DNA of 64,000 nucleotides from Treponema sp. OMZ 838 (GTDB lineage: Bacteria > Spirochaetota > Spirochaetia > Treponematales > Treponemataceae): the NCBI RefSeq assembly GCF_000775995.1, contig NZ_CP009227.1, positions 930,001 to 994,000 on the forward strand, given 5' to 3'. The notes beneath the pieces were generated by a model. It ran no database searches and was not told the DNA's origin. It saw nothing but the letters and a program-made list of their open reading frames with translations. Below, piece after piece: positions 35,394 to 45,303 of the stretch. Position 1 is the stretch's first letter. Each line of letters starts with the position of its first letter. Both the position numbers and the translations under genes were made by a program.

Positions 35394-36431
35394 ATGGCAG
35401 CTAAAATAGGCATAAAACTCGCAGATGGAATGTTTCTTCCCATTATGGACGACGATGCATCAGCCTCTGAAACGCTTGAATTAACTACGGTACGCGATAA
35501 TCAACGAAGTGTACAAATTAATTTGTTCAAAAAAGAGGATGATACTTCAGACCCTTTGTATATCGGCTCACTGATTGTTGAAGATATTCAAGAGAAGACC
35601 GCTGGAGAACCGACAATAGAATTACGATTAGTACTCGACGAAGATAAAAATCTTTCTGCCGAGGCTGTTGATAAAGATTCCGGTTCGCATCAAGCCCTGC
35701 GAGTGTCATTAGAAACATTTGCGGATCAAGCATTTGATGATCTTGATTTTGATTTAAGTTCGGAAACGGCCGATGCCGATATCAATCTTTCCTCAACTAA
35801 CATAAACACTGATGATAATTCCGGCACCCATGATGAATTTTCCACTGCGACTTTTTATACTGATGAAGACGATGAACAAGAAACTAAACCGAAACGCGGA
35901 ATGCCGATTTGGCTTTTAATTCTCCTTATTTTGCTCGGTATTGCTGCATTAGTCTTGGGCATTCTGCTGCTGACAAAAAAGAGTCTTAGCGACGATAGCC
36001 GGCCGATGGCTGTGGAGCCTGGGGTAGCCGCGGTTATACCGGCTCAAAAGCCCCCCGCACAAGAACAACCTGCTCCAAATACGGCACCGTCATTGCCCGC
36101 AGACAAAGCGGTAACCGAACCGCCTGCTCCTCAACCGACAGGTGCCGCTCCAATAGAGCAGCCGGTACCGCCGCAGCCTGTTCAGCCGGAGCAACCGGTA
36201 AAACAAGAACAGCCTGTTCAGCAGACTAAACCAGCGGTAAAAGAACCGGCAGCTTCCGCATCAGGACAAAAAGCCGTCCGCTATAAGATCCGTTGGGGCG
36301 ATACGCTTTGGGATTTATCGGAAACTTATTACCGTAATCCGTGGTTGTACACAAAGATTGCAAAGCATAACAAACTTAAAAATCCTGATTTAATCATTTC
36401 GGGAACTTATATTGAAATCCCTCCGCAGTAA
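35394..36431 (+). CDS. DnaK substrate-domain-like / LysM membrane protein
   Basis: 345 residues. Residues 4-105 (KIGIKLADGMFLPIMDDD, TTVRDNQRSVQINLFKKED, YIGSLIVEDIQEKTAGEPTI, DKNLSAEAVDKDSG) follow the beta-sandwich substrate-binding domain of Hsp70/DnaK. An acidic linker, one membrane span (MPIWLLILLILLGIAALVLG), a Pro/Gln-rich stretch and a C-terminal LysM (YKIRWGDTLWDLSETYYRNP) follow. This suggests a cytoplasmic peptide-binding face and a periplasmic peptidoglycan-binding face. No DnaK ATPase domain is present. AGAAGGAG gives a good ribosome site. The Hsp70 relation is read by eye and should be tested by structure comparison. Confidence 0.75.
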   Translation: MAAKIGIKLADGMFLPIMDDDASASETLELTTVRDNQRSVQINLFKKEDDTSDPLYIGSLIVEDIQEKTAGEPTIELRLVLDEDKNLSAEAVDKDSGSHQALRVSLETFADQAFDDLDFDLSSETADADINLSSTNINTDDNSGTHDEFSTATFYTDEDDEQETKPKRGMPIWLLILLILLGIAALVLGILLLTKKSLSDDSRPMAVEPGVAAVIPAQKPPAQEQPAPNTAPSLPADKAVTEPPAPQPTGAAPIEQPVPPQPVQPEQPVKQEQPVQQTKPAVKEPAASASGQKAVRYKIRWGDTLWDLSETYYRNPWLYTKIAKHNKLKNPDLIISGTYIEIPPQ

Positions 36432-36443
36432 GATACTACGCAA

Positions 36444-36474
36444 CAAGCAAGAACGATTTTTTCGTTCTTGCTTG
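36444..36474 (+). terminator. 13-bp hairpin after the LysM gene
   Basis: CAAGCAAGAACGA (36444-36456), a T5 loop and the perfect complement (36462-36474), followed by CTCC and a T-run from 36478. It begins 13 bases after the LysM stop codon and contains the only plausible start codon of the next gene. Confidence 0.75.
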
Positions 36475-38639
36475 CTCCTTTTTTTTCAACTCCGTATTCC
36501 TTTTTTTGTCTTTTCCTCTTCATCGGTTCCGTCACAGCCTGTGCCGCAGATAGAAGTGCTGCTTTATTAAAAGACTTAAAAGCAGGAAATTACGGTTTTT
36601 TCTTAAAAGCAGACAAAGCAGCCTATCGCAGTATTAAAATGATGGGGCACGGCAGCGCCTATTATGTCGGTTTGCATCTGAAACGCGCAGGACACGAACA
36701 AGCTGCCCGTTTCTACTTTGACCTTGGAGAAAAGCTGTATGAGTCGCCGCTGAACCGTCTATGCCGGGAAGAATTGTACGAAACAGGTTCCCCTGCCGAC
36801 CGTCTGCAGTCGATAGAAAAACGCTTGCAGGAACTTTCCAAAGCAACCGATACTTCCGTACAGAACGAAAAAGAACTGTCTGAAAAAGACCGTTTAACCC
36901 GCTTGAAAAACCTCCTTCTCTTGCAGATGGGTGCTTATGACCGCATCACACAATCGCCGGAAACGCTGTATCTTACCGGCCCGCTGACGACAGCACTTGC
37001 CGAAGCCTTTCCTCAATTCGGCAAGGATATGCCGCCGTTTTTACATAAGCTTGCCGAAATCCGTATCGCAGTTTTTAACAAACACTATACGGAAGCATGG
37101 GCATCTGTTCCGGATACTTTCAGGATGGAGAATGCCTTTGCAGATTTTACCTTTCCAAGTCTGCTCTCCGATATCGGCAAGGCAGGCGCCTATGGGACTG
37201 AGAACGCCGCCGAGGCAGCGGCTTTTTTTGAAGATTTTGCAATACGAATACAAAGCGGAGTCAATAAGAAGCTTTCCGGTACGGATATGCGCCGGTGCCT
37301 TTTTTATGCATCCTTTTATGAAGCCCGCTGCCGGGTAAAAATCGGCGGCGCAGAACAACAAGAACGCGCTATAAAACTTTTCTTACAGGCAGCTGAATTG
37401 GCTGACACCGATTCCAATCTTGATTCTGCATTGTGGTATTATTTGGATACCATAAAACTGCGGGGAATTCCCCGTTATCTAAAAGCACTGGCAGATACGG
37501 CGCCCCGCTGGAAAAAACCTGAATGGTATGCCGATTTGATACAATCATTACGGGCGCAGCTGACTGCGGCAAAGGATTGGAAACACTTAAAAACGCTCTA
37601 TGATGTGCTGACAAAAACAAACTTGCCGGAGCAACAAGCCGCTGTTGCCTATACGCTTGCCTGCACCGATTCGCTCCCGCCGGATCAGACGGTACGGTTA
37701 CTGCAAGAAGCATCCGGAGAGTCCCATGACTCGTTGTACTACAGGATTTTAGCCGCATATCGGCTCGGTGGGGCGCAGTTGTTACAAGATGTGTTCCAGT
37801 TCCCCAGTACACTCCCATCCGGTGCACAAACACAATCCGTCCGACGCCCGCAGACGCAAGCCGGTGAAACACAGCCTCAATCCGGCGGACAAGCGCAAAC
37901 CAGCGAATTTTCCGTACAAGAGGCGCGGGCGTATATCGGTGGCTTGCTTCATTTCGGTTTATACGATATGGTCTACCCCCGCATTGTTGCCGTATATCCG
38001 GCGATTCCCGCCGAAGAGGCACTACAAATCGCCCGCGTATTGGCTGATGAGGGCAGCTATGCCAATTCAATACGGGTAATCCGCTTCTCGTTAAGAAATC
38101 AGGAAGATGCGGCAACAAAAGAACAGCTGGAGCTGCTGTACCCCCGTCCGTGGCACGAAATTGTCTCGAAATACGCCGCGGAATACCGGCTGCCGGAATA
38201 TCTTTTATACGCGCTGATAAGAAGCGAAAGCTTTTTTCAACATCGGGTGGTATCCGGAGCGGGAGCCGTCGGTCTTACACAGCTGATGCCTGCTACGGCT
38301 GCGGATATCGCAAAGAAGTTAAAGGTTGCAGATTACAGCCTTACCGATCCCGAAATAAATATCAGATTCGGTGCATATTATCTTGCGGAAATGATCCGCC
38401 GATCCGATAACCGTATTATGCCTGCCTGCTTTGCGTACAATGCAGGCATATCACGCGTTCGCGGATGGCAAAAAAAAGCGCAAGGTCTATCGGCAGATCT
38501 CTTTTTGGAGAGTTTGGAATACGCTGAAACGCGGGATTACGGTCGAAAGATACTGTCCGCAGCAGCAATATACGGAGCACTCTATTATTCCGAAAAACCG
38601 GAGGATATTGTACTGCTCTTTTTCAAGGAACTATTATGA
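36468..38639 (+). CDS. Soluble lytic transglycosylase (SLT)
   Basis: About 723 residues. A hydrophobic export signal (FFCLFLFIGSVTACAA), a long superhelical region of paired helices and a C-terminal SLT domain (about 570-700). The catalytic Glu lies in LIRSESFFQHRVVSGAGAVG, then LTQLMPATA and CFAYNAGISRVRGWQKKA. It cleaves peptidoglycan glycan strands. No ATG exists in the right place; TTG at 36468 is the only near candidate and lies in the 3' arm of a terminator-like hairpin, so the true start is uncertain. It overlaps uppP by 4 bases. Confidence 0.85.
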   Translation: MLAPFFSTPYSFFCLFLFIGSVTACAADRSAALLKDLKAGNYGFFLKADKAAYRSIKMMGHGSAYYVGLHLKRAGHEQAARFYFDLGEKLYESPLNRLCREELYETGSPADRLQSIEKRLQELSKATDTSVQNEKELSEKDRLTRLKNLLLLQMGAYDRITQSPETLYLTGPLTTALAEAFPQFGKDMPPFLHKLAEIRIAVFNKHYTEAWASVPDTFRMENAFADFTFPSLLSDIGKAGAYGTENAAEAAAFFEDFAIRIQSGVNKKLSGTDMRRCLFYASFYEARCRVKIGGAEQQERAIKLFLQAAELADTDSNLDSALWYYLDTIKLRGIPRYLKALADTAPRWKKPEWYADLIQSLRAQLTAAKDWKHLKTLYDVLTKTNLPEQQAAVAYTLACTDSLPPDQTVRLLQEASGESHDSLYYRILAAYRLGGAQLLQDVFQFPSTLPSGAQTQSVRRPQTQAGETQPQSGGQAQTSEFSVQEARAYIGGLLHFGLYDMVYPRIVAVYPAIPAEEALQIARVLADEGSYANSIRVIRFSLRNQEDAATKEQLELLYPRPWHEIVSKYAAEYRLPEYLLYALIRSESFFQHRVVSGAGAVGLTQLMPATAADIAKKLKVADYSLTDPEINIRFGAYYLAEMIRRSDNRIMPACFAYNAGISRVRGWQKKAQGLSADLFLESLEYAETRDYGRKILSAAAIYGALYYSEKPEDIVLLFFKELL

Positions 38640-39445
38640 CGGTTATACAAGCAATTTTTCTCGGCGCCGTTCAAGGCATTGCCGAATTTCTTCCTATTTC
38701 AAGCTCCGGCCATCTCGCCGTAGCAGAGTACTTTTTGGGGCATACCGATGTCCCCATCATTTTTGATATTCTACTGCATATCGCGACACTCGGAGCTGTC
38801 TGCATTGTGTTTTACAAACAGATATGGAGGCTTTTAACCGTACTCGGCCGCTTTATCATCAGAAAAAATACAATAGAAGACAGCGCAGACCTTAAACTAA
38901 TTGCCGCGCTGCTTATTTCGACTGCCGTTACCGGCGTTATCGGTATCGTTCTGAAAGATATTGTGCAGGCAAAAAATATGCTGTTTATCGCGGTCTGTTT
39001 TATTATTACCGGTATCGTACTTTTAGTTTCAGTTAAAATTCAACCGAAAAAAACCGTTGCCGTGCCGTCTATGCTGCAAGCGGTGATTATCGGGGCTGCG
39101 CAAGGTATCGGCGTACTGCCGGGTATTTCCCGCTCAGGCTCTACCATCGCAGCGGCGCTCTTAACCGGTGTAGACCGCGAAAAAGCCGGAGAGTATTCGT
39201 TTCTTCTTTCTATTCCGGCGATTCTTGCAGCGTTTATCTTTGAACTGAAATCAGCCGATACCATAAGCGGTTCTGTCGGCATCGCAGCGCTCGCCGCAGG
39301 AATGTTGACTGCCTTTATCGTAGGTTTTTTTGCATTGACCTTTTTGCTTAAATTGATACGGAAGGGAAAGATCGGGATATTTGCCTGCTATTTGATTCCT
39401 GCAGGAATTATATTATTCAGCGCAGTAGGCATCTTTCAATTCTAG
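38636..39445 (+). CDS. uppP: Undecaprenyl-diphosphatase UppP (BacA)
   Basis: 269 residues, about eight spans. AEFLPISSSGHLAVAEYFLG holds the (E/Q)-rich and PISSSGH motif, and GVLPGISRSGSTIAAALLTG the second active-site motif. It recycles the undecaprenyl carrier for cell-wall synthesis and gives bacitracin tolerance. ATGA overlap with the transglycosylase gene implies coupled translation. Confidence 0.95.
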   Translation: MTVIQAIFLGAVQGIAEFLPISSSGHLAVAEYFLGHTDVPIIFDILLHIATLGAVCIVFYKQIWRLLTVLGRFIIRKNTIEDSADLKLIAALLISTAVTGVIGIVLKDIVQAKNMLFIAVCFIITGIVLLVSVKIQPKKTVAVPSMLQAVIIGAAQGIGVLPGISRSGSTIAAALLTGVDREKAGEYSFLLSIPAILAAFIFELKSADTISGSVGIAALAAGMLTAFIVGFFALTFLLKLIRKGKIGIFACYLIPAGIILFSAVGIFQF

Positions 39446-39460
39446 GGGTGTTCAAAAGGA

Positions 39461-42400
39461 ATGGGAGGGGAAATAACATTGATGGGAAACCGAGATCATC
39501 GATTTAGAATTTTAGCGGTCTTTTTAAGTATACTGTTTTTTTGTATCGGGATTGTCTTGACGCTCGGCATTTTTTTGCCGATTGCCGGACTAACTCAATC
39601 AAACTATGGATTGTTTGCCGTAGGACTGCGCGTATTTTCGGTATACGGTTTCTCTTCTTTTCTGATTCCGCTTCTCTTTTTATATGGAGCCGTATTATTG
39701 CTGATTCCCGGCTGGACGCGCGAATCTAAAGCGGTTCTGCTCGGCGTCCCGTTCTATTTTGTTACTGCCATCATCGGTGAGCGGCTTATCTACGCTTTTG
39801 CTCCATCGGTTTCCATTCCGCTTGTCCGGCAATTTGTAACCGTTTCAATCCTGATCTGTGCGCTGCTGCTTGTCTGCTTTGAAATCTTTTTAATGCTCAT
39901 ACTAAGCGAAAAGCTATCAAGCAAACACTTCTCTCTGAGCAACATTCCTACGGAAGATACCGTTTCCGAAAACGCTGAGCCGGATAGCAGCGATACTAAA
40001 GATGCAACGGTATCTTTTACGCCGCCGGTACCGGCAGCAGAAGCCTCACCGACGAATTCACCGGAAGAAAACAGTACTGAAGCTCCGACTTCTGCGGAAA
40101 ATGATACGGACACAACATTCACAACTCCGATCAATACGTCCGGTACGGTTCAAGAACGACCGGAGGCAGCCCCTGTATCCGGCCCATCTACAGATACGGA
40201 GGAAACGGCGTTTAATCCGCTCTCGGCTGACAGTGCCGTTGAGCCCCTTAACGAAAATACTACCGATACGCTTGAGTACCGCTCCGAACATAATACATCA
40301 GTTGAAACCGGCATTCCGGATACTGAAAATATGCACAGCGGAACACCACAGAGTGAACCGATGCATTCTGCTCAAGCGGTAGATACTCTTGAGCCTAGGG
40401 ATATGGAGGAAGATGATGAGCAGCCGCTCCCGCTGTCAACTCCATTATCAGCCGTTATGGATATGCAGGAAGAAGATACTGCCCGTCCGGTATTTGACCC
40501 TTCCGATCCGAACAACCTCTTTGCAAGCTTAGAAGAAATTACCGCTCCGGTTGAACGCATCAAACAGACCGGCCATTCCGAAGTACAGACCAATCCCTTG
40601 CTGCCGGAAGAAGACACGGCGGCTCCTATACCGCCGGAAGACGATGTACCGGCTGGAGCGGAAGAAGTCGCAGATACCATCGCTCAAATGGACATTATTC
40701 CCGAAGAAACAATTCCAGAACAACAATCGATAGCCGCGGCTTCTCAAACAGAAGCCGATTTTTCAGATACCAACAGCGCTGCTGAAACCGAAAGCGCCGC
40801 CGAGCCGGATATGCCGCTTGTTTTTGTAAACGGCGTACCGCTGCCGAATGAACGCTCAGACCTGCTCGACACAATGGTGGTGATCGACTCGGAAACGCAC
40901 ACAAACTCAAAAACTATGCAAGAAGAGCAATCCGTTTCATCGGAAACCGGCAGCATCACCCAAAACCGGACGGTAATGCAGGAGGAAACCGCGCCGGTTG
41001 CGCCGGTTGAAGAGCTCCAAGACGAAACGTTTGTATCCGATATCGATATCAATGAGGCAGATGTACCGGCTGAAAATATTTCGGAATCGGATATCGCCAT
41101 TGACGGTTTGGATATACAGAATGAAGAAGATATCGATGACAGCGAGACTGATATCGGCGCCGAAGCCGCACAGGATACTGATGAGAAGTTGTTAGAAACC
41201 ATCGAACAAACCGTACCGGTCATTCCGGCAAAACCGGCGCCTCCCCCTCCCCCGCGGAAAAAATATGCCATCCCGTTTGATCTTTTAACGAATTATCCTG
41301 ACGGTGAATACTGGATTGTTGACGATGCGACACGGCGAGCAGCGTTGATGCTGAAATCGACCTTTAACGAATTTAAAATCGATGTATCCATCACCGGTAT
41401 CCGTAAAGGGCCTGTCGTAACGATGTTTGAAATGCTGCCTTCGCCGGGTATCAAACTATCCAAGATTACCAATCTGCAGGACAATATCGCATTACGTCTC
41501 GCTGCCTCCAGCGTCCGTATCGTTGCGCCCATTCCGGGTAAACATGCCGTCGGCATCGAAGTTCCAAACAAAAAGCGTTCAATCGTCAGCTTTCGGGAAC
41601 TGATAGAAACCGATTTGCCGGAAGCTGCTAAGATGGCCATTCCCGTTGCTCTCGGAAAAGACGTAACGGGCAATCCGCAAGTCCTTGACCTTGCACAGAC
41701 CCCGCATCTGCTCATCGCCGGAGCAACCGGTTCGGGCAAATCGGTTTGCGTTAATTCGATCATTTTGTCGATTCTCTATAACCGCCGCCCCGATGAGGTA
41801 AAGCTGATTTTAGTCGACCCGAAAATTGTCGAGCTCAAGCTCTATAACGACATTGCCCATCTTTTAACCCCCGTTATTACCGAACCGAAGCGGGCGTTCC
41901 AAGCGTTACAATATGCGCTCTGCGAAATGGAGCGGCGCTATGCCTTGCTCGATAACATGGGCGTGCGCGACATAAAAACCTTCAATGCGAAAATAAAATT
42001 GGAGCGGATTGCAACGGAAACGCTGCCCTATATCGTCATCATCATTGATGAATTTGCGGATCTTATGGCAACATCCGGTAAGGAGCTTGAAGCCACGGTC
42101 GCACGCTTGTGTGCAATGAGCCGCGCAGTCGGTATTCATCTGGTGCTTGCAACGCAACGGCCGTCCATCGACGTCATCACCGGTTTGATTAAGGCAAATA
42201 TTCCGAGCAGAATTGCTTTTATGGTTGCATCAAAAACCGATAGCCGAATCATCTTGGACGAGATGGGTGCGGAAAAACTGCTGGGAAAAGGCGATATGCT
42301 GTACGTAAGCGCCGCTCGTCCGTTCCCGACCCGTATGCAGGGAGCCTTTGTTTCCGAACAAGAAGTAGAGCGTGTTGTCGCCTGCGTGAAGGAATACTGC

Positions 42401-42667
42401 GAACCCGAATATATTGATGAAGAAATCTTTGTCGATGATGATGACGAGCCGTATGATAATGCTGTGTTCTCCGACGATAACGACCCGCTGTATGAGCAAG
42501 CATTGGAAATTGTTACCTTTGCAGGCAAAGCGTCTGCCTCCTATGTACAGCGCAAACTGAAAATCGGGTACAACCGCGCGGCTCGTCTTATCGAAGAGAT
42601 GGAAGCTCGCGGTATTGTCGGCCCTGCAAACGGTTCAAAAGCCCGCGAGGTCATCAGACGAGTGTAG
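39461..42667 (+). CDS. ftsK: FtsK/SpoIIIE DNA translocase
   Basis: About 1061-1068 residues. Four N-terminal spans (to about 155), then a very long acidic Thr/Ser/Pro/Glu linker (about 160-595), then the motor. The alpha domain is FEMLPSPGIKLSKITNLQDN, Walker A IAGATGSGKSVCVNS, Walker B YIVIIIDEFADLM, and LATQRPSIDVITGLIKANIP. The C-terminal winged-helix gamma domain (ASASYVQRKLKIGYNRAARL) reads KOPS-like sites. FtsK pumps chromosome ends across the septum and activates dif recombination. ATG 39461 or 39482 may start; both have purine-rich sequence upstream. Confidence 0.95.
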   Translation: MGGEITLMGNRDHRFRILAVFLSILFFCIGIVLTLGIFLPIAGLTQSNYGLFAVGLRVFSVYGFSSFLIPLLFLYGAVLLLIPGWTRESKAVLLGVPFYFVTAIIGERLIYAFAPSVSIPLVRQFVTVSILICALLLVCFEIFLMLILSEKLSSKHFSLSNIPTEDTVSENAEPDSSDTKDATVSFTPPVPAAEASPTNSPEENSTEAPTSAENDTDTTFTTPINTSGTVQERPEAAPVSGPSTDTEETAFNPLSADSAVEPLNENTTDTLEYRSEHNTSVETGIPDTENMHSGTPQSEPMHSAQAVDTLEPRDMEEDDEQPLPLSTPLSAVMDMQEEDTARPVFDPSDPNNLFASLEEITAPVERIKQTGHSEVQTNPLLPEEDTAAPIPPEDDVPAGAEEVADTIAQMDIIPEETIPEQQSIAAASQTEADFSDTNSAAETESAAEPDMPLVFVNGVPLPNERSDLLDTMVVIDSETHTNSKTMQEEQSVSSETGSITQNRTVMQEETAPVAPVEELQDETFVSDIDINEADVPAENISESDIAIDGLDIQNEEDIDDSETDIGAEAAQDTDEKLLETIEQTVPVIPAKPAPPPPPRKKYAIPFDLLTNYPDGEYWIVDDATRRAALMLKSTFNEFKIDVSITGIRKGPVVTMFEMLPSPGIKLSKITNLQDNIALRLAASSVRIVAPIPGKHAVGIEVPNKKRSIVSFRELIETDLPEAAKMAIPVALGKDVTGNPQVLDLAQTPHLLIAGATGSGKSVCVNSIILSILYNRRPDEVKLILVDPKIVELKLYNDIAHLLTPVITEPKRAFQALQYALCEMERRYALLDNMGVRDIKTFNAKIKLERIATETLPYIVIIIDEFADLMATSGKELEATVARLCAMSRAVGIHLVLATQRPSIDVITGLIKANIPSRIAFMVASKTDSRIILDEMGAEKLLGKGDMLYVSAARPFPTRMQGAFVSEQEVERVVACVKEYCEPEYIDEEIFVDDDDEPYDNAVFSDDNDPLYEQALEIVTFAGKASASYVQRKLKIGYNRAARLIEEMEARGIVGPANGSKAREVIRRV

Positions 42668-42762
42668 GGATGTTTAATAATCCCTTGTTAAACAAAAGAA
42701 CGGACGCAATACGGTCTTCGGCCTTGTCGATCGGAAAAGTCTTCTTTGTGAAATGACTTCTC

Positions 42763-43515
42763 TTATATACGCCCGACCAGTATCATGGTTCGGGCGCGTT
42801 CGTTATAAGGGGAGCGGTCAAAGTCGCCGTATATTTCGACGGAAGTAAAACCGGCAGACAACATAAGCTGCCGTAATTCGGTTGCGGCATAGAGACGCTG
42901 CACAAAGGTGTGGTCTGCCTTGAGCCCGTCTTTTGTGTAGAGCTGCCAATGCGAGCGTAAGCCCTCCCAGGCGCCTTCTACCGTAAAATCAGTGAGTACG
43001 GTATACCCTGCCCGCTCAAACCATTCTCCCGCAGTAAAATCCCGCACGGCTATTTCCCGCCCTACCATTTCGAGGATAAAACAGCCGCCTTTTTTTAAGG
43101 ATTGCGCAATATTGCGGATAATGAGAGCATCTTCTTCAATCGTTTTGCAATAGCCGAAACTGGTATACATATTGACTGCAATATCGAAGGCGGCTGGGCG
43201 TACAAACTCCCGTAAATCCGCTTGCACCCATTCGACAGTTACATTTTCTGCAGCAGCAGCCTCTGCCGCGGCATCTAAAAACGGCTTGATAAGATCGACA
43301 CCGGTAACCTGCGCCCCAAGAACGGCAAGTTCAACGGTAATACGGCCTAAACCGCACCCTGCATCAAAAATTTTTAATTTCTGCGGCGGGTGACCTGCTC
43401 CGGCAAGTGTAAAAATACCTTTAGCAACGGCGGAAGCCTCTTTCCATCGCGAAGCGTCAAACATGATAGGTGCATACTGTACCCAAAAAGCTTCATTTTC
43501 AAACCAATCGTTCAT
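42763..43515 (-). CDS. Class I SAM-dependent methyltransferase
   Basis: 250 residues from the ATG at 43515, which has GAGGA close before it. KIFDAGCGLGRITVELAVLG is motif I, VTGVDLIKPFLDAAAE motif II, VEWVQADLREF and FDIAVNMYTSFGY motif IV, LKKGGCFILEMVG post-motif. It is a small-molecule-type fold; the substrate is unknown. It ends the minus-strand run that begins with the SurA-like gene, 48 bases after the TPR lipoprotein. Confidence 0.85.
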   Translation of the reverse strand: MNDWFENEAFWVQYAPIMFDASRWKEASAVAKGIFTLAGAGHPPQKLKIFDAGCGLGRITVELAVLGAQVTGVDLIKPFLDAAAEAAAAENVTVEWVQADLREFVRPAAFDIAVNMYTSFGYCKTIEEDALIIRNIAQSLKKGGCFILEMVGREIAVRDFTAGEWFERAGYTVLTDFTVEGAWEGLRSHWQLYTKDGLKADHTFVQRLYAATELRQLMLSAGFTSVEIYGDFDRSPYNERARTMILVGRI

Positions 43516-43563
43516 ATTGATCCTCACGCGCCTCTGCTTCAGACTCACACCGCCGCTTGCGCA

Positions 43564-45303
43564 CTATTGCGGATTGGTATCCGTACCCGTTTGTAAGAAC
43601 GAATCTAAACCGGAATTCCGATTCACACTGCCGTCGGCAATCAATTTTTGTTTCAGCACATTTGCCCGATGATTTTCAGGATCAAGTTTCAGCGCCCGAT
43701 TCAACAGCGCAATTGCTTCCGGCATCCCATTGCGTTCGGCATATATCCGCGCGGCTTCGTAGAGCATCTTACTCTGTGAGCGTTTATCGGAAAGGAGCTC
43801 CGCGGCGCGGGAGAAATACTTAATCGCCATATCAGGTTCATTGCGGGCATCATAGATATAGGCTTGGTCAACCGTGGCAGGAATTTTATAGCGGCTCTCC
43901 GTTTCCACCTCGGCAAAATGCTTTAGCGCCGCAGTCGAATATCCTTGCACCGCACGCCGGATACCGTTGTAGAATACATCTTCATCATGATTATCAGCCT
44001 TATCAATTCCGAAACAAGCGTTAAAATCACCTGAAGAAGCAAAGTACCAGCGTGCATACGCCTTGACCAACGGATTGTGGGGATGTGCTTCCAGAATTTT
44101 CCACATTTCTCCGTTTCCCTGTGTATAGTTTTTCGGCTGGACATAGCGGTATCGAAAGTCTTCCAGCAGGAACCGTATATCCTCACTATCGGCCGCCATT
44201 GCCCCCTCAAGCACTTGCTCCGCAGAAAGCGTAAAAGCCGAAGAAACAAACAAGTTTTTTTCCATCTCTAACGAGAAAAAATCTTTGCTTTGCAGATACT
44301 CATCCAACGGATTGTTTTGATTATGTACTGCATTAATAGCGGAACAAGCACGGACATACTGTGCAACAGCCGGATAATATCCCGGATTTTGCGAAATACA
44401 ATCAATCAATACTTCGGCTTTTTCTTCTTCCGTAGCGGCAGTCATCGCTAAGTTATAAAATACTTCGCTTGAGGAATCCGTATAACGATCAACATATATG
44501 TGCCAAAAACCGCGTGCCTGCTCCATATCACCAAGTCCTGCACTTGCATCGGCAGCAAGCAAAAGGTGACGGCGGGCGTATTCAAAAGCTTTAGGATTAT
44601 TTTCAGGAATACCTGCCATGTCGGCATACGCGAGCGAGTAGACTAAATCATCCAGTACCGGCTGGAAGTTTCCCATATCATAAGCCAAACATGACCAAAA
44701 ATAGGGGGAACGCAGCGCTTCTTCTTTGGCGATCCGGGAACGGAGCGCGGCGGCTTGTGCAATGTCGCCTTGATGAGCAAGCATTACGGCAGCATTCTCC
44801 AAGAAAATATGTTCGCCCGTAAGCCGAAATCCCTCTTGCCAAAATGAAACGGGTGTCCGATACGTTCGTTTTGCCTTATCCGCAAGGATAAGCGCCTCCG
44901 TCCCAATACCGGTATAAGAAGTGCCGAGCAAAGATTCAGCAGCCGCGGCCGCATCTTCTATCCGATCTTCCCGTATCAGTGTATGAGTAAGAGCCGCTTT
45001 CAGCATCGGATCATCGGGATATTTTTTCAGACCTGCCTGAATTGATTGTAAGGCTTGTACGGGACTATGCAGCCGCAATTCCCGTTTTGCAATGCTTAAA
45101 TACTGAATAGGAATCTGTGCTTTTTTACGTAATGCACGTAAGCTATTTAGAGCTTTTTGAGTGTTGCCTTCTTGCACAACACCGTCAATGACATTCAGTT
45201 TTTGTTGAAAAAGCTCATTTTTATCTGTTTTTGAACATGCTGCGGCAATGGCGCAGAGGAAAAGACTTCCTATAAGAAAGAGATTAGTTTTTGTCCTTTT
45301 CAT
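43564..45303 (-). CDS. TPR-repeat lipoprotein
   Basis: 579 residues. MKRTKTNLFLIGSLFLCAIAAAC gives a signal peptide with lipobox AAAC. Helical tetratricopeptide-like repeats run throughout, clearest in NTQKALNSLRALRKKAQIPI, SPVQALQSIQAGLKKYPDDP and, near the end, MPEAIALLNRALKLDPENHR. It is probably a periplasmic scaffold tethered to the membrane. It overlaps nusB by 20 bases, so the two are coupled, though their jobs need not be related. Confidence 0.8.
   Translation of the reverse strand: MKRTKTNLFLIGSLFLCAIAAACSKTDKNELFQQKLNVIDGVVQEGNTQKALNSLRALRKKAQIPIQYLSIAKRELRLHSPVQALQSIQAGLKKYPDDPMLKAALTHTLIREDRIEDAAAAAESLLGTSYTGIGTEALILADKAKRTYRTPVSFWQEGFRLTGEHIFLENAAVMLAHQGDIAQAAALRSRIAKEEALRSPYFWSCLAYDMGNFQPVLDDLVYSLAYADMAGIPENNPKAFEYARRHLLLAADASAGLGDMEQARGFWHIYVDRYTDSSSEVFYNLAMTAATEEEKAEVLIDCISQNPGYYPAVAQYVRACSAINAVHNQNNPLDEYLQSKDFFSLEMEKNLFVSSAFTLSAEQVLEGAMAADSEDIRFLLEDFRYRYVQPKNYTQGNGEMWKILEAHPHNPLVKAYARWYFASSGDFNACFGIDKADNHDEDVFYNGIRRAVQGYSTAALKHFAEVETESRYKIPATVDQAYIYDARNEPDMAIKYFSRAAELLSDKRSQSKMLYEAARIYAERNGMPEAIALLNRALKLDPENHRANVLKQKLIADGSVNRNSGLDSFLQTGTDTNPQ

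Noticed and set aside
37369-38118. 249-codon minus-strand frame inside the transglycosylase gene
   Set aside because: It lies wholly opposite a well-supported SLT protein and has random-looking Arg/His-rich composition.
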